Below, in pieces: positions 38,846 to 48,758 of a stretch of 64,000 bases of DNA (its first letter is position 1; the number at the start of each line of letters is the position of its first letter). The notes below the pieces were generated by a model. The model was not told the origin of the DNA, made no database searches, and was given only the letters and a program-made list of their open reading frames with translations. The translations under genes and the position numbers were made by a program. Origin of the DNA: Sorex araneus (taxonomy: Eukaryota; Chordata; Mammalia; Eulipotyphla; Soricidae); NCBI RefSeq assembly GCF_027595985.1, contig NC_073311.1, positions 47,319,963 to 47,383,962 of the forward strand, written 5' to 3'.

Positions 38846-38980
38846 TTTTTGGGCCACACTTGTGCTTGGGAATTATTCCTGGCAGTGCTCGGAGCACTAT
38901 ATGGGATTCTGAGGATCAAAGCTGGGTCAATTGCATGCAAGGTGAACACCTTTCCAGCTGTAGTATCTCTCTCTGGCCCC
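38846..38980 (-). mobile_element. Family A SINE, old
   Basis: Antisense: GGGCCACACTTGTGCTTGGG, GATCAAAGCTGGGTCAATTG and CTCTCTCTGGCCCC. Confidence 0.75.
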
Positions 38981-39064
38981 CATGTGCAGATTATTTTGAG
39001 CTGGGAACAGCGAAGGTCCTGGAAGCTGAGAAGTTCTTGCCTTTTCCCTAATGCCTCTGCCCCC

Positions 39065-39168
39065 TTTATGTTTGTTTTGTTTTTGTTTTTATTTGTGATG
39101 CCCGGGGTCAAACTTGGGACCTCACATGTGCAAGGCATGTGCTCAGACACTGAGTCACATCCCGGAAC
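39065..39168 (-). mobile_element. tRNA-like SINE fragment, possible second ID-like copy
   Basis: On the minus strand GGGATGTGACTCAGTGTCTG, AGCACATGCCTTGCACATGT and CAAGTTTGACCCCGGGCATC form a tRNA-like 70-mer resembling the ID-like segment at 25495-25572 (GACTCAGTGTCTGAGC against GGCTCAGTGGTAGAGC). A diverged family A head is the alternative. Confidence 0.4.
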
Positions 39169-39339
39169 TGTGAAATTGATTTTCCTTTTGATAACCAGTC
39201 CCATGCTGTTTGGGTGATGTGACCAGCCTCAGCAGGACTCGAAGGATAGGGGTCCCCTGGGCCCCTTCTCAGCCTATGTGTGAGAAGTACAGCACCCCCA
39301 AAGCCACCAGCCTGGACAAATTATATGAAGAGGCCACCT

Positions 39340-39505
39340 AGAGAGACAGAGAGAGGCAGAGACAGAGACAGAGACAGATAGACAGAGACAGACACAGAGA
39401 AAGAGAGAAAGAGAGTGACACACAGAGACACAGAGACAAAGACACACAGAGAGACAGAAAGACAGAGAGAAACAGAGAGACAGAAACAGACAGAGACAGA
39501 CAGAC

Positions 39506-39545
<40 letters not shown>
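39340..39545. repeat. (GACA)n/(GAGA)n low-complexity purine-rich tract
   Basis: Mixed AGAGACAG words end in a pure (GA)n run at about 39510-39545. Confidence 0.92.
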
Positions 39546-39548
<3 letters not shown>

Positions 39549-40165
39549 CCTGAGGGTTAGTCATTTGACTTTTCCCAGGAGGTTCTGCCGGACACAGCGT
39601 CAACTTCCAACCAAGTGCCTTCTCGTAGGCTGGCCGAGGTCCCAGACATCCAGAGAGAGGACTTTCCTGCTGCGAACATTTGAGATTCCCGACGGACTCC
39701 ACGCTGGGAGCCTCCTGCCTCTCAACTGGGAGGCTCACTTGTGACCCAGCTGTAGTATCTAGAGAGTTCTCTGGAGGATGTAGCAAGCCGAAGTGGTTGC
39801 AGCCTCATCCACGAAGCCCCTGAAATCCATGGTAAGAAATTTGGACTTTTACTTGGGGGAAACAGGAGCCCTGAGCGTTCTCAAATGGATTGATGATGGA
39901 GTCTCGCCCAATGGAGCGCCAGTGCTTTGGTTGGGACAGCTGAGTATGTCCCGGAAGCACATTAGTGGGGGAAAGAGGAGAAAGTCCTGGAGGCAACTGG
40001 TGTGGAGAGAGTGGGATGGACACTCACAGTTCAGCGTCCAGGGGAAACCCCAGGGAACAGGGAAGATGGGGCAGTCCACACTGAGCAGAATACCCAAGGT
40101 CCACCACCACACACGAAGACACTTTTCTTGTCTTTCTTTCGCTGCTTTCCACTGGGTTAAGAAAA
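39546..40165. other. Unique sequence, no gene seen
   Basis: Single-copy DNA. The plus-strand open frame at 39793-40200 runs into the next SINE and shows no domain I know. Confidence 0.4.
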
Positions 40166-40171
40166 ACTGGA

Positions 40172-40255
40172 GCAGGGCTGGAGCAATGGCACAGAGGTAA
40201 GGGTTCAGACTCCTGACACCACATACTGTCCCCAGAGTGCCATCAGGCTCACTCA

Positions 40256-40291
<36 letters not shown>
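40172..40291 (+). mobile_element. Truncated family A SINE ending in (CA)n
   Basis: GCAGGGCTGGAGCAATGGCA, CCTGACACCACATACTGTCC and GTGCCATCAGGCTCACTC, then (CA)n at 40258-40291. Much of the body is missing. Confidence 0.65.
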
Positions 40292-40292
<1 letters not shown>

Positions 40293-41285
40293 GCCCGCAA
40301 AGGAAGAAAATATAGAGCAGCCGTGACCAAGTCACAGGGTTTGCCCTTTGCTCTTCGAGTCCGTACCGCCGCTAGTGCCCACCTCTCCGCCCTCTGTAGA
40401 CATTCCCTTTAGCCTCCCACACTTCGGCTCTCTTGCTGCTAGCTTTTGCTCTAGACTCAGCTGTCGCACCGTTCCTGCGTTCATTCATTCCTTCATTCAG
40501 TCACACAGTAGTTCTGAGGATGGGAGAAGCAGAGGGAAGACAGAAGGAAGGTTGTTGCGGTCTTCCACGGGCCCGACAGACGTGGTGTGTGAACTTGACC
40601 GAGAGGGTTTCAACGCCTGGTCCAAGGTCTCTTCAAGGTAGAGAGGCCAGGAGAGACACAGCACCAGGGCACTGTAGCAGGACGCGAGGGGGAGGAACCA
40701 GGATGATGCGGGTAGGTTGGGCACCAAAGAAGAGCAAGCCACATCCCTTAGGAAACCCCATCACCGGGTGTCCTTGGAAAGAAGAACCAGCAAAGGCTGT
40801 TCAGGAATGGCCAGGGAGGAGTCTGGTACAAAGGAACAAGACAAACTTTGTGGCGTGGGTGCTAGGGATTCGGGAAGCTCCCCACCATTTCTAGTGTCTA
40901 TGTTGCTCCCCTGTCCCAAGAGAAGCCTTTTTAATTCTCCCTCCCTGCATATAATTTCTTCTCCCTATTGAATTTCCCCCATTGAACACTGCAGAAAGGA
41001 CTCCTGTTCTCCCGAATGGGATCCAGCCTGCCAGTCAAATGAGTGGGGGACTGTCAATATTCATATTAATATGTAAATACTAGTACGGGGCGGTCTGTTA
41101 AGCTTGCTCGTTAGCTGAATGAAGGCCTCCGATACCATTAACTGGTTGGATTCAAATTAGACCCCTGGCAGAATTTTAAATAATCATGTGTCATAGACCT
41201 GATAGTTTTAAGTTGCTCAGGACCCAAGGAAAATCTAAATTGGAAATAAGGGGGAAAAAGGTATAATAATAGTAGTAATAGTTTC
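40292..41285. other. Unique sequence, no gene seen
   Basis: About 1 kb of single-copy DNA. No exon recognised in any frame. Confidence 0.4.
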
Positions 41286-41287
41286 TT

Positions 41288-41375
41288 GATCTATATAGGA
41301 TACCTGGTGTTTGCTCCACTCCTTATAGGCATGATCTCTCTTAATTCTCCAACAAACTGGGGGGCATTTATTCTA
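41288..41375 (+). mobile_element. MIR fragment (tentative)
   Basis: ATACCTGGTGTTTGCTCCAC, CATGATCTCTCTTAATTCTC and CAACAAACTGGGG follow the order of the MIR core. Confidence 0.5.
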
Positions 41376-41382
41376 GCTCACG

Positions 41383-41628
41383 CTGTATCACTGTCACTAT
41401 CATCCCATTGTTCATCGATTTGCTCAAGCGGGCACCAGTAATGTCTCCACTGTGAGACTTGTTACTGTTTTTTGGCATATCAGATATGCCAGAGGTAGGT
41501 TGCCAGGCTCCGCCATGCAGGCAGGATACTCTCAGTAGCTTGCCAGGCTCTCCAAGAGAGACGGAGAAATCGAACCCGAGTCGGCTGTGCGCAAGGCACG
41601 CGCCCTACCCGCTGTACTGTTGCTATTA
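41383..41628 (-). mobile_element. Family B SINE
   Basis: Complete antisense copy: tail CACTGTCACTATCATCCCAT, body with both GGCAAGCTACT-type repeats, and a diverged head (CGCCCTACCCGCTGTACTGT). Confidence 0.9.
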
Positions 41629-42184
41629 GAGCAAATTAGACGCTACTAGAGCAAATAACAAAGATCTGCTTTGACTAGTCATACCGGGAAAGCTTGGGGC
41701 TGTGAATGGAACTAAGAGGAAGGTTAAAGCATCAGGCTGGGGGTTGTCAGCAAGAAAGGCATAGTGGAGACTGTGCCACACGCAAAGAACCCAGGCACTG
41801 GCCCCTGTGGGCTTGTGAATAGCCCTGCCTGCTGTAGTGGGCAGCGGGGAGCAGGACGTTCGCTGGCCCATGTTCCTACAGCCAGGATCTCGGAGACAGA
41901 AGGTCTTACCCACTCTCCGCTTCCATAGTCAACTAGCCTTGAGGTGGCCACCTCCCCACATGCCTTTGGCTTCGATAGTAGCCTCAGCCCTGGGACTAGC
42001 ATTTGGGAAGCTGGACCACCAAAGTGACAAGTGGCTTTGCAGCACATTATTCTCATGTTACACCTAAGGGCAGATGAATAATGAATGGTGGCAGTCGGCA
42101 GTTTCGAGCATCCCTCTTTCTACCACACTCCATTGGCTCTTGACACACAGCTAGTTTGAACCTTAAATTGCTTTCTTCTTCAAA
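41629..42184. other. Unique sequence, no gene seen
   Basis: Single-copy DNA, no feature recognised. Confidence 0.4.
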
Positions 42185-42610
42185 AACTCCAACCTACATA
42201 TCCTTGTAATTTTTTTTATTTTTAAATAAATTTTAAATAAATTAAATAAAAAAATTTAAAATTTTTTTTAATTGTGTTTTAGTTTAGTTTCGAAAACCCC
42301 AATCTACATATCCTTGTACACTGTCACTGTCACTGTCATCCCATAGCTCATCAATTTGCTCAAACGGGCACCAGTAACGTCTTCATTTGTGAGACTTGTT
42401 ACTGTTTTTGGCATATCGAATATGCCATGGGTAGCTTGCCAGGTTCTGCCATGTGGGCGGGATACTCTTGGTAGTTACCAGGTTCTCTGAGAGGGGCAGA
42501 GGAATCAAACCCGGGTCGGCTGCGTGCAAGGCAAGCGCCCTAACCTCTGTGCTATTGCTCCAGCCCCATATCCTTGTAAATTTTTTAAAATTGTGTTTTA
42601 GCTTAGTTTA
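42185..42610. repeat. Local tandem duplication interrupted by a SINE
   Basis: CCTACATATCCTTGTA (about 42191) with the downstream AATTGTGTTTTAGTTTAGTT recurs at about 42304 and again after the SINE (AAATTGTGTTTTAGCTTAGT). A unit of about 110 bp was duplicated, and the second copy then received the family B SINE. Confidence 0.7.
42319..42567 (-). mobile_element. Family B SINE in a duplicated segment
   Basis: Complete antisense copy with tail CACTGTCACTGTCACTGTCA. CATATCCTTGTA occurs directly before (42307-42318) and after it (from about 42568). Confidence 0.92.
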
Positions 42611-42660
42611 GTCACAGTGACAGTGTTTTAGTTTACTAGTATGATCAGATTCTGATTTTT

Positions 42661-42791
42661 TTTTTAATTTTTTATTGAGTCACCATGTGGAAAGTTACAA
42701 AGTTTTCAGGTTTAAATCTCAGTTATACAATGCTCGAATACCCATCCCTTCACCAGTGCCCATATTCCACCACCAAGAATCCCAGTAGAGT
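42661..42791 (-). mobile_element. Short L1-type 3' end
   Basis: Antisense end of the L1/composite type (TTATTGAGTCACCATGTGGA, then the ATACCCATCCCTTCACCAGT region). TTCTGATTTTT occurs before (about 42650) and after (42792-42802). About 130 bp inserted. Confidence 0.75.
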
Positions 42792-42814
42792 TCTGATTTT
42801 TGATCTGCTAATCT

Positions 42815-42820
<6 letters not shown>

Positions 42821-42896
<76 letters not shown>

Positions 42897-42970
42897 TTCC
42901 TTCCTTTTCTTCCTCTTCCTTCCTTCCTTCCTTCCTTCCTTCCTTCCTTCCTTCCTTCCTTCCTTCCTTC

Positions 42971-43029
<59 letters not shown>

Positions 43030-43112
43030 TTCTTCCTTCTTCTTTCTTTCTTCCTCCTTCCTTCCTTCCTTCCTTCCTTCCTTCCTTCCTTCCTTCCTTC
43101 CTTCCTTCCTTC

Positions 43113-43165
<53 letters not shown>

Positions 43166-43237
43166 TTCTTCTTTCTTTCTTCCCCTTCCTTCCTTCCTTC
43201 CTTCCTTCCTTCCTTCCTTCCTTCCTTCCTTCCTTCC

Positions 43238-43304
<67 letters not shown>

Positions 43305-43315
43305 CTCTCTCTTTA
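42821..43315. repeat. Large (CTTT)n/(CCTT)n array with higher-order pattern
   Basis: About 495 bp of pure pyrimidine on the plus strand. CTTT and CCTT blocks alternate, and the linker CTTCCTTCTTCTTTCTTTCT recurs, giving a larger unit of about 120-140 bp about three times. Confidence 0.97.
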
Positions 43316-44308
43316 AGAATTTACCCTGAGCACTAAAATCCATTTGTACAATTGTATTGTCATTGTAATCCAGCTTCTCAGAATGTCTGATTGTTTGTTT
43401 ACAGTACAGCTGAACTTGTAAGATGAACAATGTCCCCATCAGAGATTACTCTCAAGGAATGAATCAGACAGACAATTGCTTATATCAGGATTTTTTTCTT
43501 GGCTGCCAGTGCCATATATAAATAAGAGAAGGGCACACAGCTTCATATTTTAGGAGAGTAGGCAGCATTCCATTCCCTGCTTGCTGGAAGGTTTCCCAGT
43601 ACCTGGTCCCAGCTGCTTTCACAGTAATGGAGTGTGATGAGAAATACTTTGGGCATTTTGTTGATAAAGTACTGGTCTGCTTGCTGGCATGTTGCCATGG
43701 GAATTTTGGAGATTATACCTATAGGTAATATTTTGCATGTGACTGAGTGTGTGACTGTGACTGTGAGTGTGTGAGTGTGAGTGTGAGTGTGTGTGTGTGT
43801 GTGAATGCATTGTAGAGAGAAGCCTAGAGCTGTTCTATTTTTGATCTGCCAATTTGGTGAGTCACTGGATATCCCTTTAGTCAGTCATTAGCCTTCAGAG
43901 TCCTAACACAATAGCTTCCAAAGGAACCCCGAGGAAGTTAGGTAGAAGCTCCTGTGAAAACTGTTGACTGTTCAGAGATCTCAATTTTGCATCCTCAAAA
44001 GGTGATAAAATATTTTTATTCTCCTACTGATTTGGGTATGAATGCCGGTCCAATATATTATGAAGGGAAGAAAGATTTTTAGGGGGTCAGAGATTGCAAA
44101 AACATCTTTAAAATGAAAGCCAATTCCATGTGCTGACTACCTAAGAATGGAGTTTGAAGGGAATAACTTAAAATAATCAAAAAGGCAATCAATATGCCCC
44201 ATTCCCAGAACAAGCAATCTGGACATGCCATGGTGAGGGCCTTCGGCACATCTATTCATTTCTATGTTTTAGATGAGAAGTTTTACTTGCTATCACGACT
44301 TAAAATTA
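43316..44308. other. Unique sequence with GTGA-rich stretch
   Basis: About 1 kb of single-copy AT-rich DNA. An imperfect (GTGA)n/(GT)n tract lies at 43739-43803. No gene seen. Confidence 0.45.
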
Positions 44309-44319
44309 TGGATCATTTA

Positions 44320-44936
44320 TAAGCAAATTTCATGACTTCATCTCCCCTAACAGCTGCATAGTATTCCATTGTGTAGATGTATCAAAGTTTCTTTAACCAG
44401 TCATCTGTCCCAGGGCACTTGGGTGGATAGACATGGAGTGTATCATGCTCAGTGAAATGAGTCAGAAAGAGAGGGACAGACACAGAAGGACTGCACTCAT
44501 TTGTGGAGTACAGAATAACATCACGTGAGGCTGACACCCAAGGACAGTAGATACAAGGGCCAGGGGGATTGCCCCATAGCTGGAAGACTGCTTCATGCGT
44601 GGAGGGGAGAAGGCAGATGGAATAGAGGCGGGATCACTAAGAAAATGATGGCTGGAGGAATCGGTCGGGATGGGAGATGTGCGCTGAAAGTAGATAATGG
44701 ACCAGACATGATGACCTCTCAGTGTCTGTGTTGCAAGCCATAATGCCCCAAAGTAGAGAGAGAGAGAGTATGGAGCATATTGTCTGCCATGGAGGAAGTG
44801 GGGTAGGAAGGGAGAGGTATACTGGGGATATCGGTGGTGGGGAATGTGAACTGGTGGAGGGATGGGTGTTTGATCATTGTGTGATTGTAACCAAACATGA
44901 GAGCTTGTAACTATCTCACAGTGATTCAATAATTTT
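44320..44936 (+). mobile_element. L1 3' end with inverted 5' segment (twin priming)
   Basis: 44320-44425 carries L1 3' region sequence in minus orientation (CAGCTGCATAGTATTCCATT, then AACCAGTCATCTGTCC). At about 44426 the L1 continues in plus orientation (GAGTGTATCATGCTCAGTGA) to its 3' end (GTGATTCAATAATTTTTTTA). AAATTATGGAT occurs on both outer edges (about 44309-44319 and 44940-44950), so this is one insertion. Confidence 0.82.
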
Positions 44937-44950
44937 TTTAAATTATGGAT

Positions 44951-45270
44951 AAAAAAAATTAGAAAATTAATTGTGCAGCAGTGCTAGCCCACTTCCCCTA
45001 AAGTATATTTAGGACATGCAATGGTGAGAGTGGCAGCCTGAAGGCATTGTGAAACTTCAGAATAACATATGAATGAATATACGTTCATGCTGCAAAGGAA
45101 ACCAGGTGTATGTGCACTAAGCCAGAAACAACTCCCAGTTTTCTTCTCAAAGCTTGGAGGGTCACTCTTTAGTCTTTGTCTATGAATTTCATTTGAATAT
45201 ATTTATAACACTATCAACTCATAACCATTTTCTAAAATTTGTATTTAGCTTTATTTTTATTTTTTATTTT
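44951..45270. other. Unique AT-rich spacer
   Basis: No gene or repeat recognised. Confidence 0.35.
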
Positions 45271-45445
45271 TTAATTTTTTGGTTTTTGGGTCACACCCAG
45301 TGATGCACAGGGGTTATTCCTGGCTCTTGCACTCAGGAATTACTGCGGGCAGTGCTCCGGGGACCATATGGGACGCTGGGATTCAAACCCGGGTTGGCCG
45401 AGTGCGAGGCAAACGCCCTACCCGTTGGGCTATTGTTCCAGCCCC
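45271..45445 (-). mobile_element. Family A SINE
   Basis: Complete antisense copy (GGTTTTTGGGTCACACCCAG to GCTATTGTTCCAGCCCC). Confidence 0.92.
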
Positions 45446-45461
45446 ATGTGTTTAGTTTTTG

Positions 45462-45613
45462 TTTTTGTTTTTTTTTTTGCCACACCCAGCAACGCTCAGG
45501 GCTTACTCCTGTCTCTGTGCTCAGGAATTACTCCTGGTGGTGCTCAGGTGACCATAAACAGTGCTCGGGGTCAAACCAGGGTCAGCAGTGTGCAAGGCAT
45601 GCACTTTAATCTC
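45462..45613 (-). mobile_element. Family A SINE, older
   Basis: Antisense: GCCACACCCAGCAACGCTCA, GGTGACCATAAACAGTGCTC and GTCAGCAGTGTGCAAGGCAT. The head is truncated. Confidence 0.82.
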
Positions 45614-45654
45614 TGTTTTTATCTCTTTGACTATTCCTTTTATCAATTTGAAGA

Positions 45655-45754
45655 GTCATCCTTCTTCTTTCCTTCCTTTCTCTATCTTTCCTTTTTTTCC
45701 TCCTCTTCTCTCTTCCCTTCCTTCCTTTCTCTTCCCTTTCTTCCCTTTCTTTTT
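45655..45754. repeat. Pyrimidine-rich stretch
   Basis: TTCCTTTC/TCTTCCC-rich sequence leading into the next SINE. Confidence 0.8.
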
Positions 45755-45929
45755 TCTTTTTTTTGCTTTTTGGGTCACACCTGGCGATGGTCAGGGGTTA
45801 CTCCTGGCTCATGCACTCAGGAATTACTCCTGGCGGTGCTCAGGGGACCATATGGGATGCTGGGAATCGAACCCGGGTCTGCCGTGTGCAAGGCAAATGC
45901 CCTACCCACTGTGCTATCGCTCCAGCCCC
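45755..45929 (-). mobile_element. Family A SINE between pyrimidine tracts
   Basis: Complete antisense copy (GCTTTTTGGGTCACACCTGG to CTATCGCTCCAGCCCCA). Confidence 0.94.
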
Positions 45930-45932
45930 ACT

Positions 45933-46143
45933 TCTCTCCCTTTCTTCCTTCCTTTCTTTCTTTCCTTCTTTTTTCCTCCTTCCTTCCTTCCTTCCTTCCT
46001 TCCTTCCTTCCTTCCTTCCTTTTCTTCCTTCCTTCCTTCCTTCCTTCCTTCCTTCCTTCCTTCCTTCCTTCCTTCCTTCCTTCCTTCCTTCCTTCCTTCC
46101 TTTTCTTTCTTCCTTCTCTTCCTTCCTTCCTTTTCTTTCTTCC

Positions 46144-46206
<63 letters not shown>

Positions 46207-46235
46207 TCCTTTTCCTTTCCTTTTTCTTTCCTTCT
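45933..46235. repeat. (CCTT)n then (CTTT)n array
   Basis: About 300 bp of pyrimidine: CCTT blocks to about 46102, mixed, then a pure CTTT block at about 46146-46210. Confidence 0.97.
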
Positions 46236-46390
46236 TTTTTTCCCCACACCTGGAGGTTCTCAGGGATTACTCACCATTTCATGCTGGGGGTCACTCTCAG
46301 TGATGCTCGGGGGACCACGTGGTGCCAGGGATTTAAGTAGGTCTCCTGTTCAGAAAGCATGTGCTCAGTCCATTGAACTATCTCTCCACT
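46236..46390 (-). mobile_element. Family A SINE, old
   Basis: Antisense: CCCCACACCTGGAGGTTCTC, GATGCTCGGGGGACCACGTG and CCATTGAACTATCTCTCCAC. Confidence 0.72.
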
Positions 46391-47825
46391 CGTGTTTCTT
46401 AATCTATGACTTTATGAATTTATGACTTCTGGGTCTTTCATGTTATTTTTATAACTACCTGGTGCATCCTACTGCACCCTACTGATCTTTAAAGCGAGAA
46501 CATAAATAATCATTCATGGTTGTGCAGAACTGCAAAGGCATTTAGGAAACAATGGCCTACGAGCCCAGAGGTCAGGTAGAAAGAGTAAATCCTGGCCAGG
46601 ACTCTGACCATCACCTTTTTGGCCTCTCATGGATGCTCTTTTGAACTTCAACTCTCATTGGCTCCTCCCACTTCCTGCCCAGAGTTGCTCTCCCTGCAAT
46701 ACTCACTCTCTTCCTTGCTTTCCAGGGGACAACAGCAGTTTCCAGGTAAGTGGAGGGGATTCTGGAGGAGGGAGGGGGAGATGCTAAAAATGATTTTCTT
46801 TTTCATATACAGGGATTTGGGTCTGGAACTGTATCCAGGTGTAAGAGCACAGGCAACTGGAATGAAAAATAGCAACTAATTCTATACCAATTCAGTTTAG
46901 TGTGGAATTAGGGGGAAAACAACTCGTGGTGCTTAGGAGACTTGTTCAGACATCAACATTTTGATCAACAGTCAAAATTTATTAAGCTCAAAGTCAGTCT
47001 CATCTTCAAGATGGAAAGAAAAGGAATGACAAAGTCAATTGTGAATGAATTTTGGACACAGAGCTGGAATATCTACTGTGAGGATTAGCCAAACTTGTTC
47101 TTCCTTCTACTTGTCATTGCCTTTTCTGCCCCTGCTCCTTTTAGCCCCATTTAGCATTTTAAATATGGACAGATGGACAGGGGACAAAAAAAGAAGTGAG
47201 ATCCCATTGGTTAATGTTTTTACATACAGCGAATGGCCTCCTACCTTACGGGCAGGGAAGTTTTCAAAAAGAGCCAGAGGTCAAATGTATATGGAGCCAA
47301 CCTTACTCTTTGGGATACACCTAGTTCATTTTTTAATTTTTTGTCTACAACATTGAGATAGGCATGTTTCTTCAGTTGAGTACTAGCTAAAACAATTGAT
47401 TTGCATTTGGGAACAGGTTAAGAGAAAACAAGTACCTCTCAAGACTAGAGTCCTGTCTTCTAGTGGTGAGATGAGGACTGGCTCCATAACTGCAGAATGA
47501 AAGAGCAGCCTGGAGCCCCGAGTTTGAAATTTTTGAAGACTCTCACTCTGGGCAGCAGAGTCCCCACGTGGAGGGTCAGGTGCGCATGCGCACAAGTTCC
47601 ACGCTCGGACCAGAACGAGAATCCTGGAAACGGAGAGAAACTCAGGAAGACCAGCTTCCCTCTGCCCTCGAGTGAGAGGCTCTGCCTATAACAGTGTTTC
47701 CAGGACCCTCGTGTTCCTACCCTGCCCACAGAGTTGAATTCGCATTATGCTAGATCAGCACAAGATGCTGCTCCGCTTTGTAAGTTCAATGGTGAAAGGT
47801 TGCAACTCTAAAAAAATGACATTTT
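46391..47825. other. Unique intergenic sequence, no gene seen
   Basis: About 1.4 kb of single-copy DNA. No open frame with recognisable family, and no other feature. Confidence 0.45.
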
Positions 47826-47827
47826 GA

Positions 47828-47998
47828 GGAGCCAGAACCATAGTACAGTAGGTACAGTGTTTGTCTTGCATGTGGCTGATCCAGGTTTGATCTCGGCACC
47901 CATATGGTTCCCAGAGCCAGCCAGGAGTGATCACTGAGCACAGAGCCAGGAGCAAGCCCTGAGCACAGCCAGGTGTGGCCCCAAAATAAAAAATAAAT
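47828..47998 (+). mobile_element. Family A SINE, old
   Basis: GGAGCCAGAACCATAGTACA, GGTTTGATCTCGGC, GAGCACAGAGCCAGGAGCAA and GTGTGGCCCCAAAATAAA. ACATTTTGAG occurs before it and again after it. Confidence 0.85.
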
Positions 47999-48015
47999 TT
48001 TTCAAATTACATTTT

Positions 48016-48190
48016 GAGGCCAGAGAGATACTACAGGAGAGAAGGTGCTTGCCTTCCATGTAGTACATTCCAGTCCCATTCCTTGCATCACATATGGTCC
48101 CCCAAGCACTGCCAGGAGCGAAGCCTTGAGCACAGAGCCAAGAGTAAGCCCGGAGCATGGTTGGGAGTGGCCCAAAACAACAACAATAAA
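48016..48190 (+). mobile_element. Family A SINE, old
   Basis: GGCCAGAGAGATACTACAGG, CAGTCCCATTCCTTGCATCA, GAGCACAGAGCCAAGAGTAA and GAGTGGCCCAAAACAAC. It sits directly after the previous copy. Confidence 0.82.
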
Positions 48191-48600
48191 AACAACTTTG
48201 GATCTGTCTTTAGGCATTTTTCAAAGCCACCAGATCAAGTTTAGTTTCTTATTTAATTTACAAGGCAGAGCCAAAGTACAATTTCATGAGTCCTCTAAGT
48301 AGAGTTAGAAAAATCAAGAGTCATAATGGTCTCATTAATAAAAAGCTTATTACTTTATAGAGTTTTATTTCCAGAGTCATAATATGAACAGGAGATTTTT
48401 TTTTTTTTATTTCTCAGTACCTGAGCTCTGTAAGCAAGAATCACCCAAGATCTTTTAAGGGAAATTGCCTAATGTTATACAGCACTGTGCACTTTTTTTC
48501 CCCCAAATGATTTTATACACAAATCAAGCTGAGGGCAGTTGGTCAGGCATTTGAACAAAGGGTTCCAAATGGTTGTTTCACATGAGATGAACAGAAGATT
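48191..48600. other. Unique AT-rich spacer
   Basis: No gene or repeat recognised. Confidence 0.35.
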
Positions 48601-48601
48601 G

Positions 48602-48758
48602 TGTGGATGGTGATACTGTACAGGGGTTAGGGCATTTGCCTTGCCTATGGCTGGTCTTGAGTAGATACCCCAGCACTGCCAGGGGTGATTTCTGAGCACA
48701 GTCCCAGGAGTAAGCTCTGAGCACGTCAGAGTATGGCCCAGAAAAATAACAAAAAAGG
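48602..48758 (+). mobile_element. Family A SINE, old
   Basis: GGATGGTGATACTGTACAGG, GGGCATTTGCCTTGCCTATG, GCACTGCCAGGGGTGATTTC and GAGTATGGCCCAGAAAAAT. Confidence 0.78.

Noticed and set aside
42685-43439. Open frames of more than 200 residues rich in Phe/Leu/Ser or Lys/Arg/Glu
   Set aside because: Translation of the CTTT/CCTT array; the same applies at 2233-2722, 26315-26931, 37285-38080 and 45368-46425.
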